Assembly: GCA_039707465.1 (NCBI GenBank)
Contig: CM077651.1
Location: forward strand, 22,971,019 to 23,035,018
Direction of reading: 5' to 3'
DNA: 64,000 nucleotides
Source: Rhabdophis nuchalis
Taxonomy: Eukaryota > Chordata > Lepidosauria > Squamata > Natricidae
Shown here: piece after piece, positions 1 through 11,511 of the stretch
How the letters are laid out: each line of letters begins with the position of its first letter
How positions within the stretch are numbered: position 1 is the stretch's first letter
The notes under the pieces: generated by a model
Databases searched by the model: none
Told to the model about the DNA's origin: nothing
What the model saw: the letters and a program-made list of their open reading frames with translations, nothing else
Program-made: the position numbers and the translations under genes

Positions 1-267
1 CAACCCCTGTTTTAGGAGGTCACGCTTCTTTTTCCTCTCCCTGTTAACTATTTTTTGCAATGAAGAATCTCTGGACTTCATGATATCACACATTCATCTT
101 AAAGACACCTTTCTGTGATTATTAAGACAGATAAATAGCGAGTGCAAGCAGAAAAAGCCGCATAATGATGGTGAGCCACTGACCCAAAGAAGGGAGATCA
201 AATGGAAATTTAGCTCTTCTTGTTGCAGTTGGGACTAAGACTGCCATTGCTAAGTGATAGGGTTGTA
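1..267. other. intronic or 3' flank, nothing recognised
   Basis: Unique-looking AT-rich sequence before the first SINE. No exon, promoter or repeat could be assigned. Confidence 0.4.
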
Positions 268-495
268 AACCGCAATAGCACTTAGGCTCATATATCGCTT
301 CACAGTGCTTTACAAAAATATCTAAGTGGTTTACAGAGTCACCGTACTGCCCCCCAACAATCTGGGTCCTTGTTTGACCAACCTCAGAAGAATGGAAGTC
401 TGATTCAACCTTGAGCCAGTCAGGATCAAACTCCTGGCTGTGGGCAGAGTTTGCCTGCAATGCTGCATTCTAACTGCTGTGCCACCAGGGCTCTT
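268..495 (-). mobile_element. tRNA-derived SINE
   Basis: On the minus strand it begins with an A-box-like GGTGGCACAGCAGTTAGA, then a B-box-like GTTTGATCC, then the family body with GACCCAGATTGTTGGGG, and ends near a tail reading AGTGCTATTG. It has the same structure as the copies at 22155 and 37602. It is diverged, and no target-site duplication is clear. Confidence 0.85.
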
Positions 496-1852
496 GTAAA
501 GCCATCGTAACCCCAGGACCATGCAGGTAATTAAGTGGGAAGATGTCCCAGCTAAGGAATGTAAGGGGGTGCCATGGACCGCTGGGAGGGGGGGAGTAAG
601 CAGAAGGAACAACTTATAGGAGCAACTTGCAACCTTCTCTGCTAGCTTCCCCATTGATGTTTATGGAAAGCTGGAGGAGAAGGCCACAAATAGTGTTTAT
701 CAGAGTTTCTGTGATGGTTATAATTTTACAGATGGTCCATAAGTCTCCCTTGTTCATTGTCATCAGAATTTTGAATGTTCTCTGAAAGGTGGCTATAAAT
801 CAAGTACTCGCCCTATTCCAGCAGAATTGCATCTAAATTGTTTTATCCTGCTGCATTCAACACCGTTATGACCTAGGACTTAAAAAGAAAAGCTCCAAAT
901 TGAATCCAGCTCTGGGGGATGCCATATATGCATACATGTTTTCCTTCACAAAACAATAGAAATACTTTGGGGTTTTTTTTTTAACTGTTTCCAGAATGCT
1001 TTACAAACCCCTAGTGTAGATATCAGCTCTGGGATTCTGAAGTGGTCCCGCATCAAAAATGAACTAAGGGTAACTGGTAGATGGTGCAACTTATCTGAGC
1101 CCTAAGAAGATTCATTTCACTGAATCAATTTCAGGAGTGGCAATTTCTTCTGTGTCTGAAAGCATCTGATAAAGACTTCCTTAAATCATATCATTTCCAC
1201 CCTTCCACATCAATGGTATCTACCCATGGTGAAATTCCAGGAAAACAACCAGATGTTTTCCATTGCTATTCAAATTTACTTCCCAGGGTTTCCCCCCCTC
1301 CTTTAAGAACATATTGCTTCTAAAGTAGCATGTAGAAGGGAGAAGTTGCTATATTACGTGCCTTTCTGATAGATTTTGAATAATACACAAGAGGACATGA
1401 ACTGCCTTACTATTATTGTTCTATGGGCACACAACCTCCACAAGACTCACTAGTTTGATGGTTTTCCAACTACATTTTCAGTGGACAGCGTTTTGCCATA
1501 CTCCCTGTACAGGTTTCTCTTCAGTGGTGTATCTCTGCCATTTCACTTCTCCCTGTAAGGAAAGCAACTGGCATCGGCAAAGCTGCATTAACAGAATCTT
1601 CACAATAATTTGTTCTACTCAAAATTCACACTGATGGAGACCGAAGTCCATCCTATAACCACCAGGACTGTCGCTTCTTAGCACTGGGCCACTTCATTTT
1701 GCTACTCATCCCAGCTTCCTAAAATGATTTTGTTACCTTTGGTTGGCATATTTTACAATTTATGAGCAACCTATTATTATTTACATAGTGAACGGACAGG
1801 GTTCCTATTACTGAATGGACCTCAGGAGTTGGCTAGCAAACTGCCAACAGAC
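496..1852. other. intronic sequence, no recognised element
   Basis: About 1.3 kb without a repeat or exon that I can identify. Short open frames here lack coding character. Confidence 0.4.
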
Positions 1853-2191
1853 CAGTGGTGGGTTCCAGATCCCGGTGCAACGGGTATGTTGCAACAGGGC
1901 CCAGAATCCACATGAATGAGCACAGAATGCACGCACACACACGCAGCATACACATGCATCCTTCCCTCCTGCAATGCCTCCGCAAGCTTCTGCGATACTC
2001 CAGATGCTCACCGGAGCATTGCGCAGGCACCATATGTGCGTGCGCATGCACAGAAGCGCCAAAGAGCTCAAAAACAGATAAGGATGATGGGCAGGTGGGC
2101 CCTCCAGAGCACTGTATCAGAACGGTACCTGGTGCTCCTGGCAGGCACTGGTACGCCCGTACCAGGGCGTACCGCCTGCAACCCACCACTG
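1853..2191. mobile_element. hAT-type MITE (GTGGGTT family)
   Basis: It starts CAGTGGTGGGTTCC and ends ACCCACCACTG (inverted ends). It is flanked by CAACAGAC at 1845-1852 and CAACAGAA at 2192-2199, an 8-bp hAT-type duplication with one mismatch. The interior is GC-rich with many CA/TG and GCGCA motifs. Other members: 27107-28820, 42189-42456, and relics at 2751, 19150 and 39124. The overlapping open frames inside are not genes. Confidence 0.85.
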
Positions 2192-2341
2192 CAACAGAAC
2201 ATTTTGTTTTTCTGCAATCGCGTCATCACATAGTTGTCACATGATGTATCATGACGTTTTTCCCCTTCGCTAAACTGGATGTGGGCGTGGTCAGCATGTG
2301 ATGCATCCAACCTGCAGGCTGCGAGTTTAACACCCCTGCCT
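2192..2341. mobile_element. fragment of another hAT-like repeat
   Basis: It ends in GTTTAACACCCCTG, resembling the terminal GACACCCC of the repeat at 16063-16372, and has the same GTGGGCGTGGTC interior. Only one end is recognisable. Confidence 0.4.
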
Positions 2342-2750
2342 TAGACTATCAGTATTCTCCATGTTCACTAATGTATTTCCAATTCATTTACAGTTTTCTA
2401 TAGAGAGGAGGTGTACTGGTTGCAGTGTACCAAGAGAATAACCTGTGGAGGGAGAGGATCCGCAATTGTTTAATTAGCTTTAATGAGCTCTCATCCTGCT
2501 ACATTCCATTCACCAATCTAAAGTTCAGCTAGGTGCAGGTCAAAATATGGATATAGTATGGTATGGGTAGCAAACTGCAAACCCAACTACATGATAATTG
2601 CTACGAACAAAAGGACTGCTATTTGAAAGAACACAGAGAATATAATACTTCATCTTCATGGCAACGACAGAAAACTTGATAAATAAAGTTTATCTCTACT
2701 ATATAGTTATCAAAAATCTTTCGATCTAAAAGCAGACCTGCATTACTCTC

Positions 2751-2865
2751 GGTAGTGGGTTGCTAGCTGCATGCGCAGAAGCGTCTGGGCAAGTGGGCTG
2801 AGCCTCCCACCACTGCCATTACCAGTTCAGCTGAACTGGGCCAAACCAGGAGCAGCCCACCTCTG
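2751..2865. mobile_element. short GTGGGTT-family MITE relic
   Basis: It begins GGTAGTGGGTTGC and ends GCAGCCCACCTCTG, an inverted pair like the ends of the 1853 element, with about 90 bases between. An internal deletion is likely. Confidence 0.6.
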
Positions 2866-3727
2866 ATTGAATGATAAAATGATTTGAGACATACTGTTTA
2901 TCAGTCTTGCAAATAAGCCTATAAAACTGAGACACTTTGCTTCTTCATGAAGCAATCAGCATAGAAATGCAGGTCTCTCTAATCAGTTGATACAAGAAAT
3001 ACATTTCCTCAAACCAAGTGAGAGAGAAGAGAAAGAATAATTAGGACCAATTGGCTTGTCTCTCGCCTCCCCTTAATGTCTATTTGAAGTGCAGGGGAAA
3101 CCATTTTAATCAGACTACAGCTGGAAAAGAAAGAGTAGAAACTTATTTCCATTCCAGTATTTGTATTAAAATCCAAAGGAACCTCCCACAGCAACTGGGA
3201 TTAAACTTAAAAAAACAAAACAAATTTATATGACAAAGATGCAAGCCACAAAATTAACCTCTCTGTTGTAATCCCTCGGTGGCTGCTCCAAGAACGTTAA
3301 ATCACGGTGGCAACATCTCAGAGAGAGTTCTTACTCGTTTTCATAGAAGAATCAAGATTAGATCTGCTCACCCAGAGTATTCATTACATCTCAAAACAAT
3401 GGCAGACATCCTGGCTTCTGTGCAACCTACTTTTCTGTTCTGATCATTAGGAATGCATATAAATGTAATACAAGGCTGGAAGAAAAGTTGACCCGCCCAT
3501 TGCTAAAACATTGCTCAATTTTTGAAGACTGTCTTCTGAAAGTCAAGGTGCTGGTACTTCAGGTTTTCAGACTCCACGTTTCTGGTTGATTTAAGATAGA
3601 GCAGACTGACCAGAGGCGTGTCCCGTTGATTACAAGTTCAGATCTTCCTCCTACATCTCCCATCCCCTCAAAAAACCCAAATATACCATGCTTCTTTACA
3701 AAATCTTTACAAAAGGCAAATTGCAAG
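2866..3727. other. intronic sequence, no recognised element
   Basis: No repeat family or exon could be assigned. Confidence 0.35.
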
Positions 3728-4171
3728 ATCTAAGAAGAACAACAAAGGGGACGAGGCTAAAACATGTGAAGAACAGTTGCAGGAATTGGGTGTGTTTAGT
3801 TTAATGAAAAGAAGGACCAGGGGAAACCTGATCACAGTGTTCTGATATCTCAGGGGTTGCTACAAAGAAGGCAGAGTCAAGCTATTCTCCAAAGCACCTG
3901 AGGGTAGGACAAGAAGCAATAAGTGGAAACTAATCAAGGAGAAAAACAACTTAGAACTAAGAAGAAATTTCCTGACAGTTAGAACAATTGATCAGTGGAA
4001 CAACTTGCCTCCAGAAGTTGTGAATGCTCAAACACTGGACATTTTTAAGAAGATGCTGGATAACCATCTCTCTGAAGTGGTGTAGTGTAGTGTTTCCTGC
4101 CTAAACAGGGGGTTGGACTAGAAGACCTCCAAGGTCCCTTCCAACTCTTTTATTCTATTCTATTCTATTCT
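3728..4171 (+). mobile_element. CR1 LINE 3' fragment with ATTCT tail
   Basis: It matches the end of the CR1 reverse-transcriptase frame (the RATKMIRGLE...EERLQELG...RRNFLTV...NSLPPEV...FKKMLD segment), with stops. The 3' UTR follows (TTGGACTAGAAGACCTCC), then four ATTCT repeats. It is 5'-truncated as usual for CR1. The tail abuts the minus-strand Penelope fragment at 4172. Confidence 0.9.
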
Positions 4172-5050
4172 AATCTGGGTCGGACACCGGGACCACAGGT
4201 TTTGTCTTCTGAGCTTTTGGACTCATGCTGAAGCTCATCTTCAGGAAATCTCTCTCTACTGGAACACGTGCTTTGGGATATTCGATGCTTCATATTTAAG
4301 TGATGCCTTCCCATTGGTTGGTGTGTTGATCGCTGGCGATTGGCTATTGTTTCCTTGTGCTGCCAAACCCTTGGCTCTTAAGTACCAGAAAAGCTGGTGG
4401 TAAACCAGCACTCCTGTTGACTGACAAGAGGCCAACTTCCCAGGCTTCAATCATTTTCCTGACTATCTTTGTTCCTGCACAGCCAACAATCTTAATAGCT
4501 GCAAAATGTAATGTATGTTCTTGTTCATTGCAGTATGAGGCTACCAATGAGTTTGCGTCTCCTTGTCTGACCGCTTGCTTGTTTTCTTTCAATCTGGTGG
4601 TTAGCTTCCTTCCTGTCTGTTCTACAGTCACAGGAGTAATCCATGCAGGGGATCTGGCAGATTACATTAGAAGTATCTCTCACCTGCAAGCGATCTTTGC
4701 AATGCAGGATTTGTCCTTGTATGGTAGCCTCTGGATTGTGTGTGATACCCACTTGCATATATTGGAAGCTGTGTTCTACTGCTTCCGAAATATTTTTGAT
4801 TTATGGGAGGGTGCACCATATAGTTGGTCTCGTACCTTCTTTCTCCCTTTATGTCCTTTTCAGGCATCTTGCAACATATGCTTGTGGGTGCCCATTCTTC
4901 CTTGTTCATGTAAGTACTTCTGCCCAGTTCTTCAGCTTGTTAGGTACTACGGTGGATTCTCACTCTGCTACATAGTATTCTGACACAGCCCTTTTTGTGT
5001 GAGTTTTATTCTATGCAGGGTGTTGCAGTAGATGGCTCCCAGGATTCCTT
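4172..5050 (-). mobile_element. Penelope-like element, GIY-YIG endonuclease part
   Basis: A 95-residue minus-strand frame at 4631-4344 contains EQTGRKLTTRLKENKQAV, RQGDANSLVASYCNEQEHT and IEAWEVGLLSVNR. This is the C-terminal half of the GIY-YIG endonuclease domain of Penelope-like retroelements (consensus VGQTGRxL.xRIxEHkxAv...H.....f.w...ki...). The preceding segment VICQIPCMDY (the IYKIPC-type start of the domain) is in another frame, so one frameshift separates them. Upstream linker sequence reaches about 5050 and a non-coding 3' part runs down to 4172. The reverse-transcriptase half is absent. Confidence 0.8.
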
Positions 5051-5063
5051 ACAACCCTTAGGT

Positions 5064-5507
5064 TATCATATTTTTCAGAGTATAAGATGCACCTTTCCCC
5101 CAAAAAAGAGGGTGAAAATCTGGGTGCGTCTTATACACTGAATACAGCATTTTTGGCCTCCTGAAACCCCACTGTCTTTGCAAAAATGGCCATGCATAGC
5201 CTTTATGAGGCTTCCAAAGTGTTCCTGGGGGCTGGGGAGGGCAGAAATGAACGTAAAATGTGCTGTTTTTTGCTTGTTTTTGCCATCTTCCAGCCTCCAA
5301 GAGCATTCTATAAGCATCCTAAAGGCTACGCATGCTCTTTTTTGACAAAAAAACCAGGCCCGTTTTTGCAAAAAACAGGCCATTTTTGGGAGGCCTGCAT
5401 TGTGTAAGACCTTTTTTTTAAAAAATCGCCTCTTCATAATCTTGATGCATCTTATATTCCGGTGTGTTTTATACACTGGTAAATCTTATACTCTGAAAAA
5501 TATGGTA
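5064..5507. mobile_element. TA-flanked MITE (TATTTTTC...TATAAG family)
   Basis: The left end ATATTTTTCAGAGTATAAG and right end CTTATACTCTGAAAAATAT are inverted copies flanked by TA, as expected of Tc1/mariner-type non-autonomous elements. The interior is poly-purine/poly-pyrimidine rich. Other members: 18415-18760 and 32486-33550. Confidence 0.8.
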
Positions 5508-6365
5508 CATAGTTTGCCATGATAAAATGAAAGAAAAGCTGAGCATAAAAATTCAGTTTCCATCTTATAAACAATGAATGACTTCTTCCAAATCCCTTCT
5601 GGCTTTGTTTCAAAGTTATTCAAGTAGTGTTGGAAGGTCCAAGGAACTGGACTAAAGAAATAAGGATCACAAGATGAACATCAATCATGAGGGTAACAAT
5701 AATTGTGTCCCAGAAAAGATGAGATTAGTGTTTAAAATATATTTGATGCGAAGAGACAAATGGCCTTATACATGAAGCGCTCTATGATTCAAAAGATTTC
5801 ACCAACAGAGCTATTATGTAATTTATAAGGATGATGAAGAATAATGTTTTCAAAGTTTAGGCTGTAAAACGCTTCATAAAACATTTTCAGCAATCAGGGA
5901 ACAAATAATAAGAGATGAATGGAGAGGTCTAATTCGTCTCTATTCTGCAGCAACTGAATCAAACAAACCCAAATAATTATGTATCATTAAGACTATGCCA
6001 TTTTAATGAAAATAAGAAAACACCCTTATTAGGAAACCATTTTTGATCTTGCCTGTTTATTGCACATTGTTGCTCTTATTTTATTAATGAGTCAAAACTT
6101 GAGGGAATTCTTCTGGAACCAAAAGATTATTCATATTTCCTGACAAAGGTTCCGGGGAAAAAAATCTTCTTTTGATTAGAAAACCCTTTTATATATATAT
6201 GATACAATTATTTCTTCTAAATAATCTCTGAAATATGGGTGGTCAAATCATATACTTGATTCCTAATAACAAGCAACCTTTTGGGTACCTTGCCTCCCTC
6301 ACATATCCTCAATTTCTGCACATTTTTTTAAAAAAATTAAGAGCTGCACTGCAAAATTGGAAAAT
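5508..6365. other. intronic sequence, no recognised element
   Basis: AT-rich sequence without an identifiable exon or repeat. Confidence 0.35.
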
Positions 6366-6602
6366 GTACCGTGTTTCCTTTTAAAATAAGACCCCCCTGA
6401 ATAATAAGCCCAATTGGGCTTTTGAGCGCATGTGCTAAAATAAGCCCTCCCCGAAAATATTGCAGCACAGCAGCAGCCATGAAGTAACCACATTTGCTGC
6501 CTCCTGCACCTCAAAAATAATAAGACCTTCCCAAAAATAAAGTGCTTATTTCGGGGGTCAAAAGAAAATAAGACCCTGTTTTATTTTTGGGAAAACATGG
6601 TA
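6366..6602. mobile_element. TA-flanked MITE (CCGTGTTTCC family)
   Basis: It begins TACCGTGTTTCC...AAAATAAGACC and ends TTATTTTTGGGAAAACATGGTA, imperfect inverted ends with TA at both borders. The interior holds several AAAATAAG repeats. Members: 35047-35262, 38321-38554, 55450-55642. Confidence 0.8.
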
Positions 6603-6740
6603 GACATCACTGTAGAGCCTCATTCTATTTCACGAATAATTGGAGGTATACTGTATATTTGGATAAATTTGGTTTAAATCACAACGTAAACAATATCAAA
6701 TGTGATAAATAGGAACGGGTAAAGTCTTTATATATTGCGG

Positions 6741-6771
6741 AGAAAAAGAAGAAAAAGAAGAAAAAGAAGAA
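6741..6771. repeat. AGAAAA-type simple repeat
   Basis: Five purine-only units of AGAAAA/GAAGAAAA. Confidence 0.8.
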
Positions 6772-7119
6772 TCTTCAAGACACTAAGATAAAGAATCTGT
6801 AGGAAAGGCAGAAAGTCAGTAGGATGCCAAACATGGCTCCTATGGGCTCCTCTTTTGGCATCTGCCAGGTCCCTTACCCCTTTTTAATATTAACAAATTG
6901 AACACATCAGCCTCCAAAATCATCTTCATTTCCAACACTTGGATAATCCGCCTCCTAGAATTGGGAATGACTAGCACATATGTGCGAGGGAAATGTTTAT
7001 CTTTACCTATGTTCATAATTTCTCATCCGTTGCATCCTTCATTCATTCTCTCAACTTTCAATCACATAATTGATATTAATTTCATGTATATAGATTTATT
7101 TATTAAATTTATGTGCTGC

Positions 7120-7719
7120 CCATTCTTTCAGAGATGTGCAGCCGCGCGGGGGATTTTGGGAGTTTCACGCTACTCCCACGTAACACCCCTCCTGCACGAG
7201 CTGCACTGGCTGCCTGTGGCCTTCCGGGTGCACTTCAAGGTGTTAGTAACCATCTTCAAAGCGCTCCATGGTTACCTGCGTGACTGCCTCATACCACACA
7301 CCTCCCTTCGACCTGTCCGCTCCCACAGGAAGGGCCTCCTCAGGGTGCCGTCCGCCGGTCAATGCCGGCTGGCGACCCCCAGGGGGAGAGCCTTCTCTGT
7401 GGGGGGTCCTGGCCCTCTGGAATGAGTTGTCCCCCGATCTCCGCACCACCACAGACCTACGCCTCTTCCGCCGGGGACTTAAAACGCATCTTTTCCATCT
7501 GGCCGGGCTGGCTTAGATTTAATGATTTAATTTACTTTTAATGGGACTTTTTAAACGGTTTTAATTGACTTTTAGCACAGATCCATCAAATTTAATCTTA
7601 TTTTATCGTGTTGTTTGTATAGTATTGTGTTTTTTACTCCTTCTGTGCACCGCCCTGAGTCCCACTAGGGAGATAGGGCGGTATAAAAATGTGAAAATTA
7701 AATTAAATTAAATTAAATG
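7120..7719 (+). mobile_element. L2-clade LINE 3' end
   Basis: The frame contains HELHWLPVAFRVHFKVLVTI, FKALHGYLRDCLIPHTSLRP, then after a shift NELSPDLRTTTDLRLFRRGL and KTHLFHL. This is the conserved reverse-transcriptase C-terminus of L2-clade LINEs. The 3' UTR (CACCGCCCTGAGTCCC) and an AATTA-type tail end near 7719. The body is GC-rich against an AT-rich background. At least one frameshift. Confidence 0.85.
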
Positions 7720-8254
7720 ACTCTGGATGGCTTACAAACATTCAAACTAATAGATGTTAATGTCCCAAACAAACATTTTCTAAGCAGATATTCACTGGTC
7801 AACATTCTAATTCACTTTTGTGTCTCAAAAATGGTTTATTAACTTTTTCTGCCTTTCCGGAATTTTTTCTTACCCTTACACATCATCGAATTAAAGGGTT
7901 TTTTCGTTCTTGAGTGAATATTACACAATTTGTACCCAAACTCCTTCCTAATTTGCCCATGTATACAATCTAATTCATAGGAGCATAACATGCTACTATC
8001 TTAAGGATTCTAATCTTCACACACACCTACAAAAACCTAGATTACACTCTTTCATATTTTCTGATATACATTTTAAAATTAAACCTACACCTTCTCTTCC
8101 CTGCAAGTATTTCCTCAACTCCATTCCACAAAAATCAGTAAATTCAATCAGATTTATTTTATCTTTCATTTTTTTCTCAACTTCACAAACATGCCAATTT
8201 TTTAATTTGTTCCATTTATTAGTTCAAAAGCATCCATTCATTTGATGTCACATC
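7720..8254. other. intronic sequence, no recognised element
   Basis: No exon or repeat assigned. Confidence 0.35.
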
Positions 8255-9262
8255 TCTGTTCATGTTCATAGATCCAGAATTAGCCAAAGAATCCACATTC
8301 CTCCACAGTACTCCTGACTTAACCAAATACACAGATTAAAATACCCAGGATTATGGATCTCATAAACTTCTGCCTAACACATACTTCCAATTTGATGCAC
8401 AAATTTACCAGCAAGTTAAAGGTACATTTATGGGATCACCACTTTCAGGACTTAGAGCAGAAGTCATCATGCAATGTCTTAGAGGCCAATGCACTGCCAC
8501 AAATACAACTCAAAAGTATGGATCAGATATGTAGGTGACACCTTCACCATAATTAAAAAGTACCAATTACAGAACTCCGACAGAACCAATAATACAATTT
8601 TTAAGGGATTCCAGTTTACTAGAGAAGAAGAAAACAATAACTTCTTACTCTTCCTGGACATCCTGGTCAGGAGAGGCCATAATGACAAACTAGAAATGCA
8701 AGTGTACAGAAAAACCATCAATACCAACCAGATGATTAGCCATCAATAGATACATAGACATTAACAAAGTCTATAGACTATGAAAAAGAAACAATCAAGC
8801 ACCCCAAAAGGGAACTAAAAGACCCAAGCACCTCTCCACTAGCAATCAGCACCCAGATAGGCATAGATTAATTCTAGTATTAACATCAGACCAACAATCA
8901 AGTAAACAATACCCCAATCAAGAAACTGCCAAAGAAGCCAACAGTAAACAGGCCAACCAAAGAATATCTAAGACAGGGATGTCCAAACTTAGGAACTTTT
9001 AAGACTTGTGGACTTCAACTCCCAGAATTCCCCAGCCAGCATAGTTGAAGTTGAAGTCCACAAGTCTTAAAGTTCCCAAGTTTGGACATCCCTGATCTAA
9101 GACAACCCCCACCAACACTGACAGGGCAATCCACTAAAATATAAATTGACAGCAAACAGCACCCCTTACTAGCACGGAGGATGTTATCTAGTTTGGGTAA
9201 TGAAATGTCTGCAAGAAAACAAGCAAGCTCAGAGGGCACCAAGGACCTCTCAATTCAACCCT
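8255..9262 (+). mobile_element. Penelope-like element, reverse transcriptase part
   Basis: Broken frames read IYQQVKGTFMGSPLSGL, then LEANALPQIQLK, then IRYVGDTFTIIKKYQLQ, FQFTREEENNNFLLFLDILV and MQVYRKTINTNQM. These are reverse-transcriptase core motifs of Penelope-like elements, where the catalytic box is normally YVDDT. Here the first Asp is Gly, and there are several frameshifts, so it is dead. Downstream, the segment around 9175-9240 resembles the terminal repeat of this element class. The hAT MITE at 8974-9094 is inserted in it. Confidence 0.8.
8974..9094. mobile_element. hAT MITE, 121 bp, with perfect target-site duplication
   Basis: It starts CAGGGATGTCCAAACTT and ends AAGTTTGGACATCCCTG, perfectly inverted. 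The arms continue as near-palindrome (ACTTGTGGACTTCAACT). It is flanked by ATCTAAGA at 8966-8973 and 9095-9102. The 8-bp duplication and CAGGG ends indicate hAT. It is nested inside the Penelope-like element. Relatives: 22885-23014, 18028-18145, 57178-57255. Confidence 0.92.
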
Positions 9263-10080
9263 ACAAATATTCTCCTTTATTGGTATTTATTAGTTTGTTT
9301 ATTAGTTCTTACTCTTTTATTCTTTGCATTCCAAGTCACAGTTTTTCAAATCCCACAGTCATCCCTATCTCAATCTCTATATATTCATCTCAACTGCCCA
9401 TAACTATCCACCTTCCACAATAAGCAATGCTATGCAAAGCAGAAAAAAAATTCAACAGATGAAATAATGTGTGAGGATCTCCACTGCCTGTGGCTCTATA
9501 TACCGTATAGTACTTTTTAAGAAGACAAGAAAAGCAGACTAGATTACCAGATCTGTTCATTAACTATGCCACATGCAGATTTCTCAGTTCTGGTAAGGGC
9601 AGTAAATAGTGTTTTTTGTTACAATTTTGCCAAAATGTCACAAATGCAACCAAAGCCCAGATTTATTCTTTGCATGCTTATGATATTTTATTCAAGGTCT
9701 GATCTGCAAACCTACATTCTATTACCTGCGCTCGATTAATTAGGTAGCTGTGGAGAAAACAGGTTGAAGAAACGACAAATTACAATGTCCAATTTAAATT
9801 ACCGTAGGATATTGTTTAGTTTAAGCAGCATTTAAAATCATAACATTAACTCTCTTGTTTCAATGGCATATTTCGAACAGGTGTGAGAACTTTCTTCCCA
9901 GCTCCCAGCTTTGGTGGGTCAGCAAGGTGGGCTAAACCATGCCATAAAAAGGCATAGACAAAGGTCCATGCCTTTTTGCTAAATCTATTTTATAGTATAT
10001 ACTACAATATTTATGTTTTTATCTACCTCAAAATTGTGGGAAACCATGTGGAGTTTTGATAATTAGATAAATCAGGAAAG
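9263..10080. other. intronic sequence, no recognised element
   Basis: No exon or repeat assigned. Confidence 0.35.
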
Positions 10081-10420
10081 CAGGGGTGAAATTCAGCAGG
10101 TTCTGACAGGTTCTGGAGAACCGGTAGGGGAAATTTTGAGTAGTTCGGAGTAGTTCGGAGAACCGGCAAATGCCACCTCTGGCTGGCCCCAAAGTGGGGT
10201 GGGAATGGAGATTTTGCAATATACTTTCCCCAGGAGTGGGGAGGGAATGGGGATTTTGCATTATCCTTTCCCCCAGGAGTGGGGAGGGAATGGGGATTTT
10301 GCAATATCCTTTCCCCAGAAGTGGGGAGGGAATGGGGATTTTGCAGTATCCTTCCCCTGCCACGCCCACTGAGCCACGTCCACAGAACCGATAGTAAAAA
10401 AAAATTGAATTTCACCACTG
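10081..10420. mobile_element. hAT-like MITE (GGTGAAATTC family) with internal minisatellite
   Basis: The ends CAGGGGTGAAATTCAG and TTGAATTTCACCACTG are inverted. It contains AGAACCGG motifs shared with the GTGGGTT family, and a four-copy tandem repeat in the middle. No clear 8-bp duplication, so the exact borders are less sure. Confidence 0.65.
10199..10363. repeat. about 42-bp minisatellite, four copies
   Basis: Four units of the form GGGAATGGGGATTTTGCA(A/T)TATCCTTTCCCCAGGAGTGGGGA with few differences. Open frames on both strands here (WGREWGFC.. or CKIPIPSP..) are products of the repeat. Confidence 0.85.
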
Positions 10421-10970
10421 ATCCTAGGGCCACTGGTAGCCTCAAACTTCCATGTTTGGTTGATGGCAATTGGTGCTGGATAGAAGGATCTGCATTCAGC
10501 AAGACTTTTAATACTCTTTTCCTCAATTGCGAAACAGACATAGCAAAACACCCTTCTCCAACTTAATAGTCAGATGCCCTGGATTTCCATGCCTTGGATT
10601 GCTAGCCTGCATGTTAGGTTGAAGTTCAACCTAGAGGAGATGAAATTGGGAAAGATACTTGACATAGTTGTCCACTTGTCCTAATAACTTTTTCTTCAGT
10701 CTCTGACTATCTCTGTCAAGGAAAAATAATTGTAGAATAACTTAAGTTTTCCTCCTTAATCCATAAAAGTGATTTATGTCGCATGCATCAATACTCACGT
10801 GCATAACTGAAAATGCACAATTTGTGTCCAACAATGCATATTACGTATACCAATACTTATAAAAGTCTTTGACCAAAGTTCTCAGTGAAAGGGAATTAAT
10901 AAAGAGTGTCTGCTTAAATTTTTTTGCCATTTCAGCTACTCTGGGATCATACTTTTCCCTTAATGCTCAC

Positions 10971-11076
10971 CATAATCCTGTCACTGTCGATGATGGTGTT
11001 CAGTCTGTGTGCAATTGTCAAAACAGTACACTGGGCAAACTTTTCACGGATTGTCTTTTGAATCAGCTCATCTGTT
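10971..11076 (-). CDS. ABCC4: ABCC4 exon (NBD2 H-loop)
   Basis: This 106-nt exon completes the Arg codon and encodes [20 protein letters not shown] then [15 protein letters not shown], ending in phase 0. The switch histidine is in TIAHRLNT. It is the last ABCC4 exon I can find. In mammals one or two further coding exons (starting VLDSGRLKEYDEP) follow; I searched the remaining 10.97 kb by eye for that sequence on the minus strand and did not see it, so it probably lies left of position 1. Acceptor TTTCAG, donor GTGAGC. Confidence 0.97.
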
Positions 11077-11511
11077 CTGAAATAAACAACACAAGTAATG
11101 TGAAGAGATTATGCAACAAGCAAAACAGTTTCTGCTTCTGGGCACTTTGTTTTTCTACATTCTTTGGCATAGCTCTATGTCAACATGTTTTAATAAACTG
11201 TAGCAGCAAAGTGCATGTTTGCCTTTTAGACACGTCAAAGTGTTATGTTACACTACAACACAGCATGCTATAGCCCTTTGCAGGCAGTCATTCCCTAAGT
11301 GAGGAGGAGAAGGAAAATGAGGGTTGCGTTTGACAGAACCCCACATTTCCTTGACTGAATCTAAAAAAAACATGCAAAATGCGTGTCACCGACAAATGGG
11401 CTTTCCACTATAGAATAACCAAATTCTAGTGTTCAGACCAAAGAGTATTTGCTGACAGATATAAACATATAGTAAAGTTTGTTAAAAAAAATTGTGTAGG
11501 ATTCTGGTCTG

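Noticed and set aside
1855..2310. Several overlapping frames of 80-129 codons on both strands
   Set aside because: They lie within a hAT-type MITE with duplicated flanks and follow its CA/TG-rich composition.
10023..10566. 172-codon minus-strand frame and overlapping frames
   Set aside because: Frames run through a four-copy minisatellite inside a MITE; repeated KSPFPPH-type units betray it.
1..10970. Expected last ABCC4 coding exons
   Set aside because: Searched by eye for the VLDSGRLKEYDEP segment on the minus strand and not found, so none is reported.
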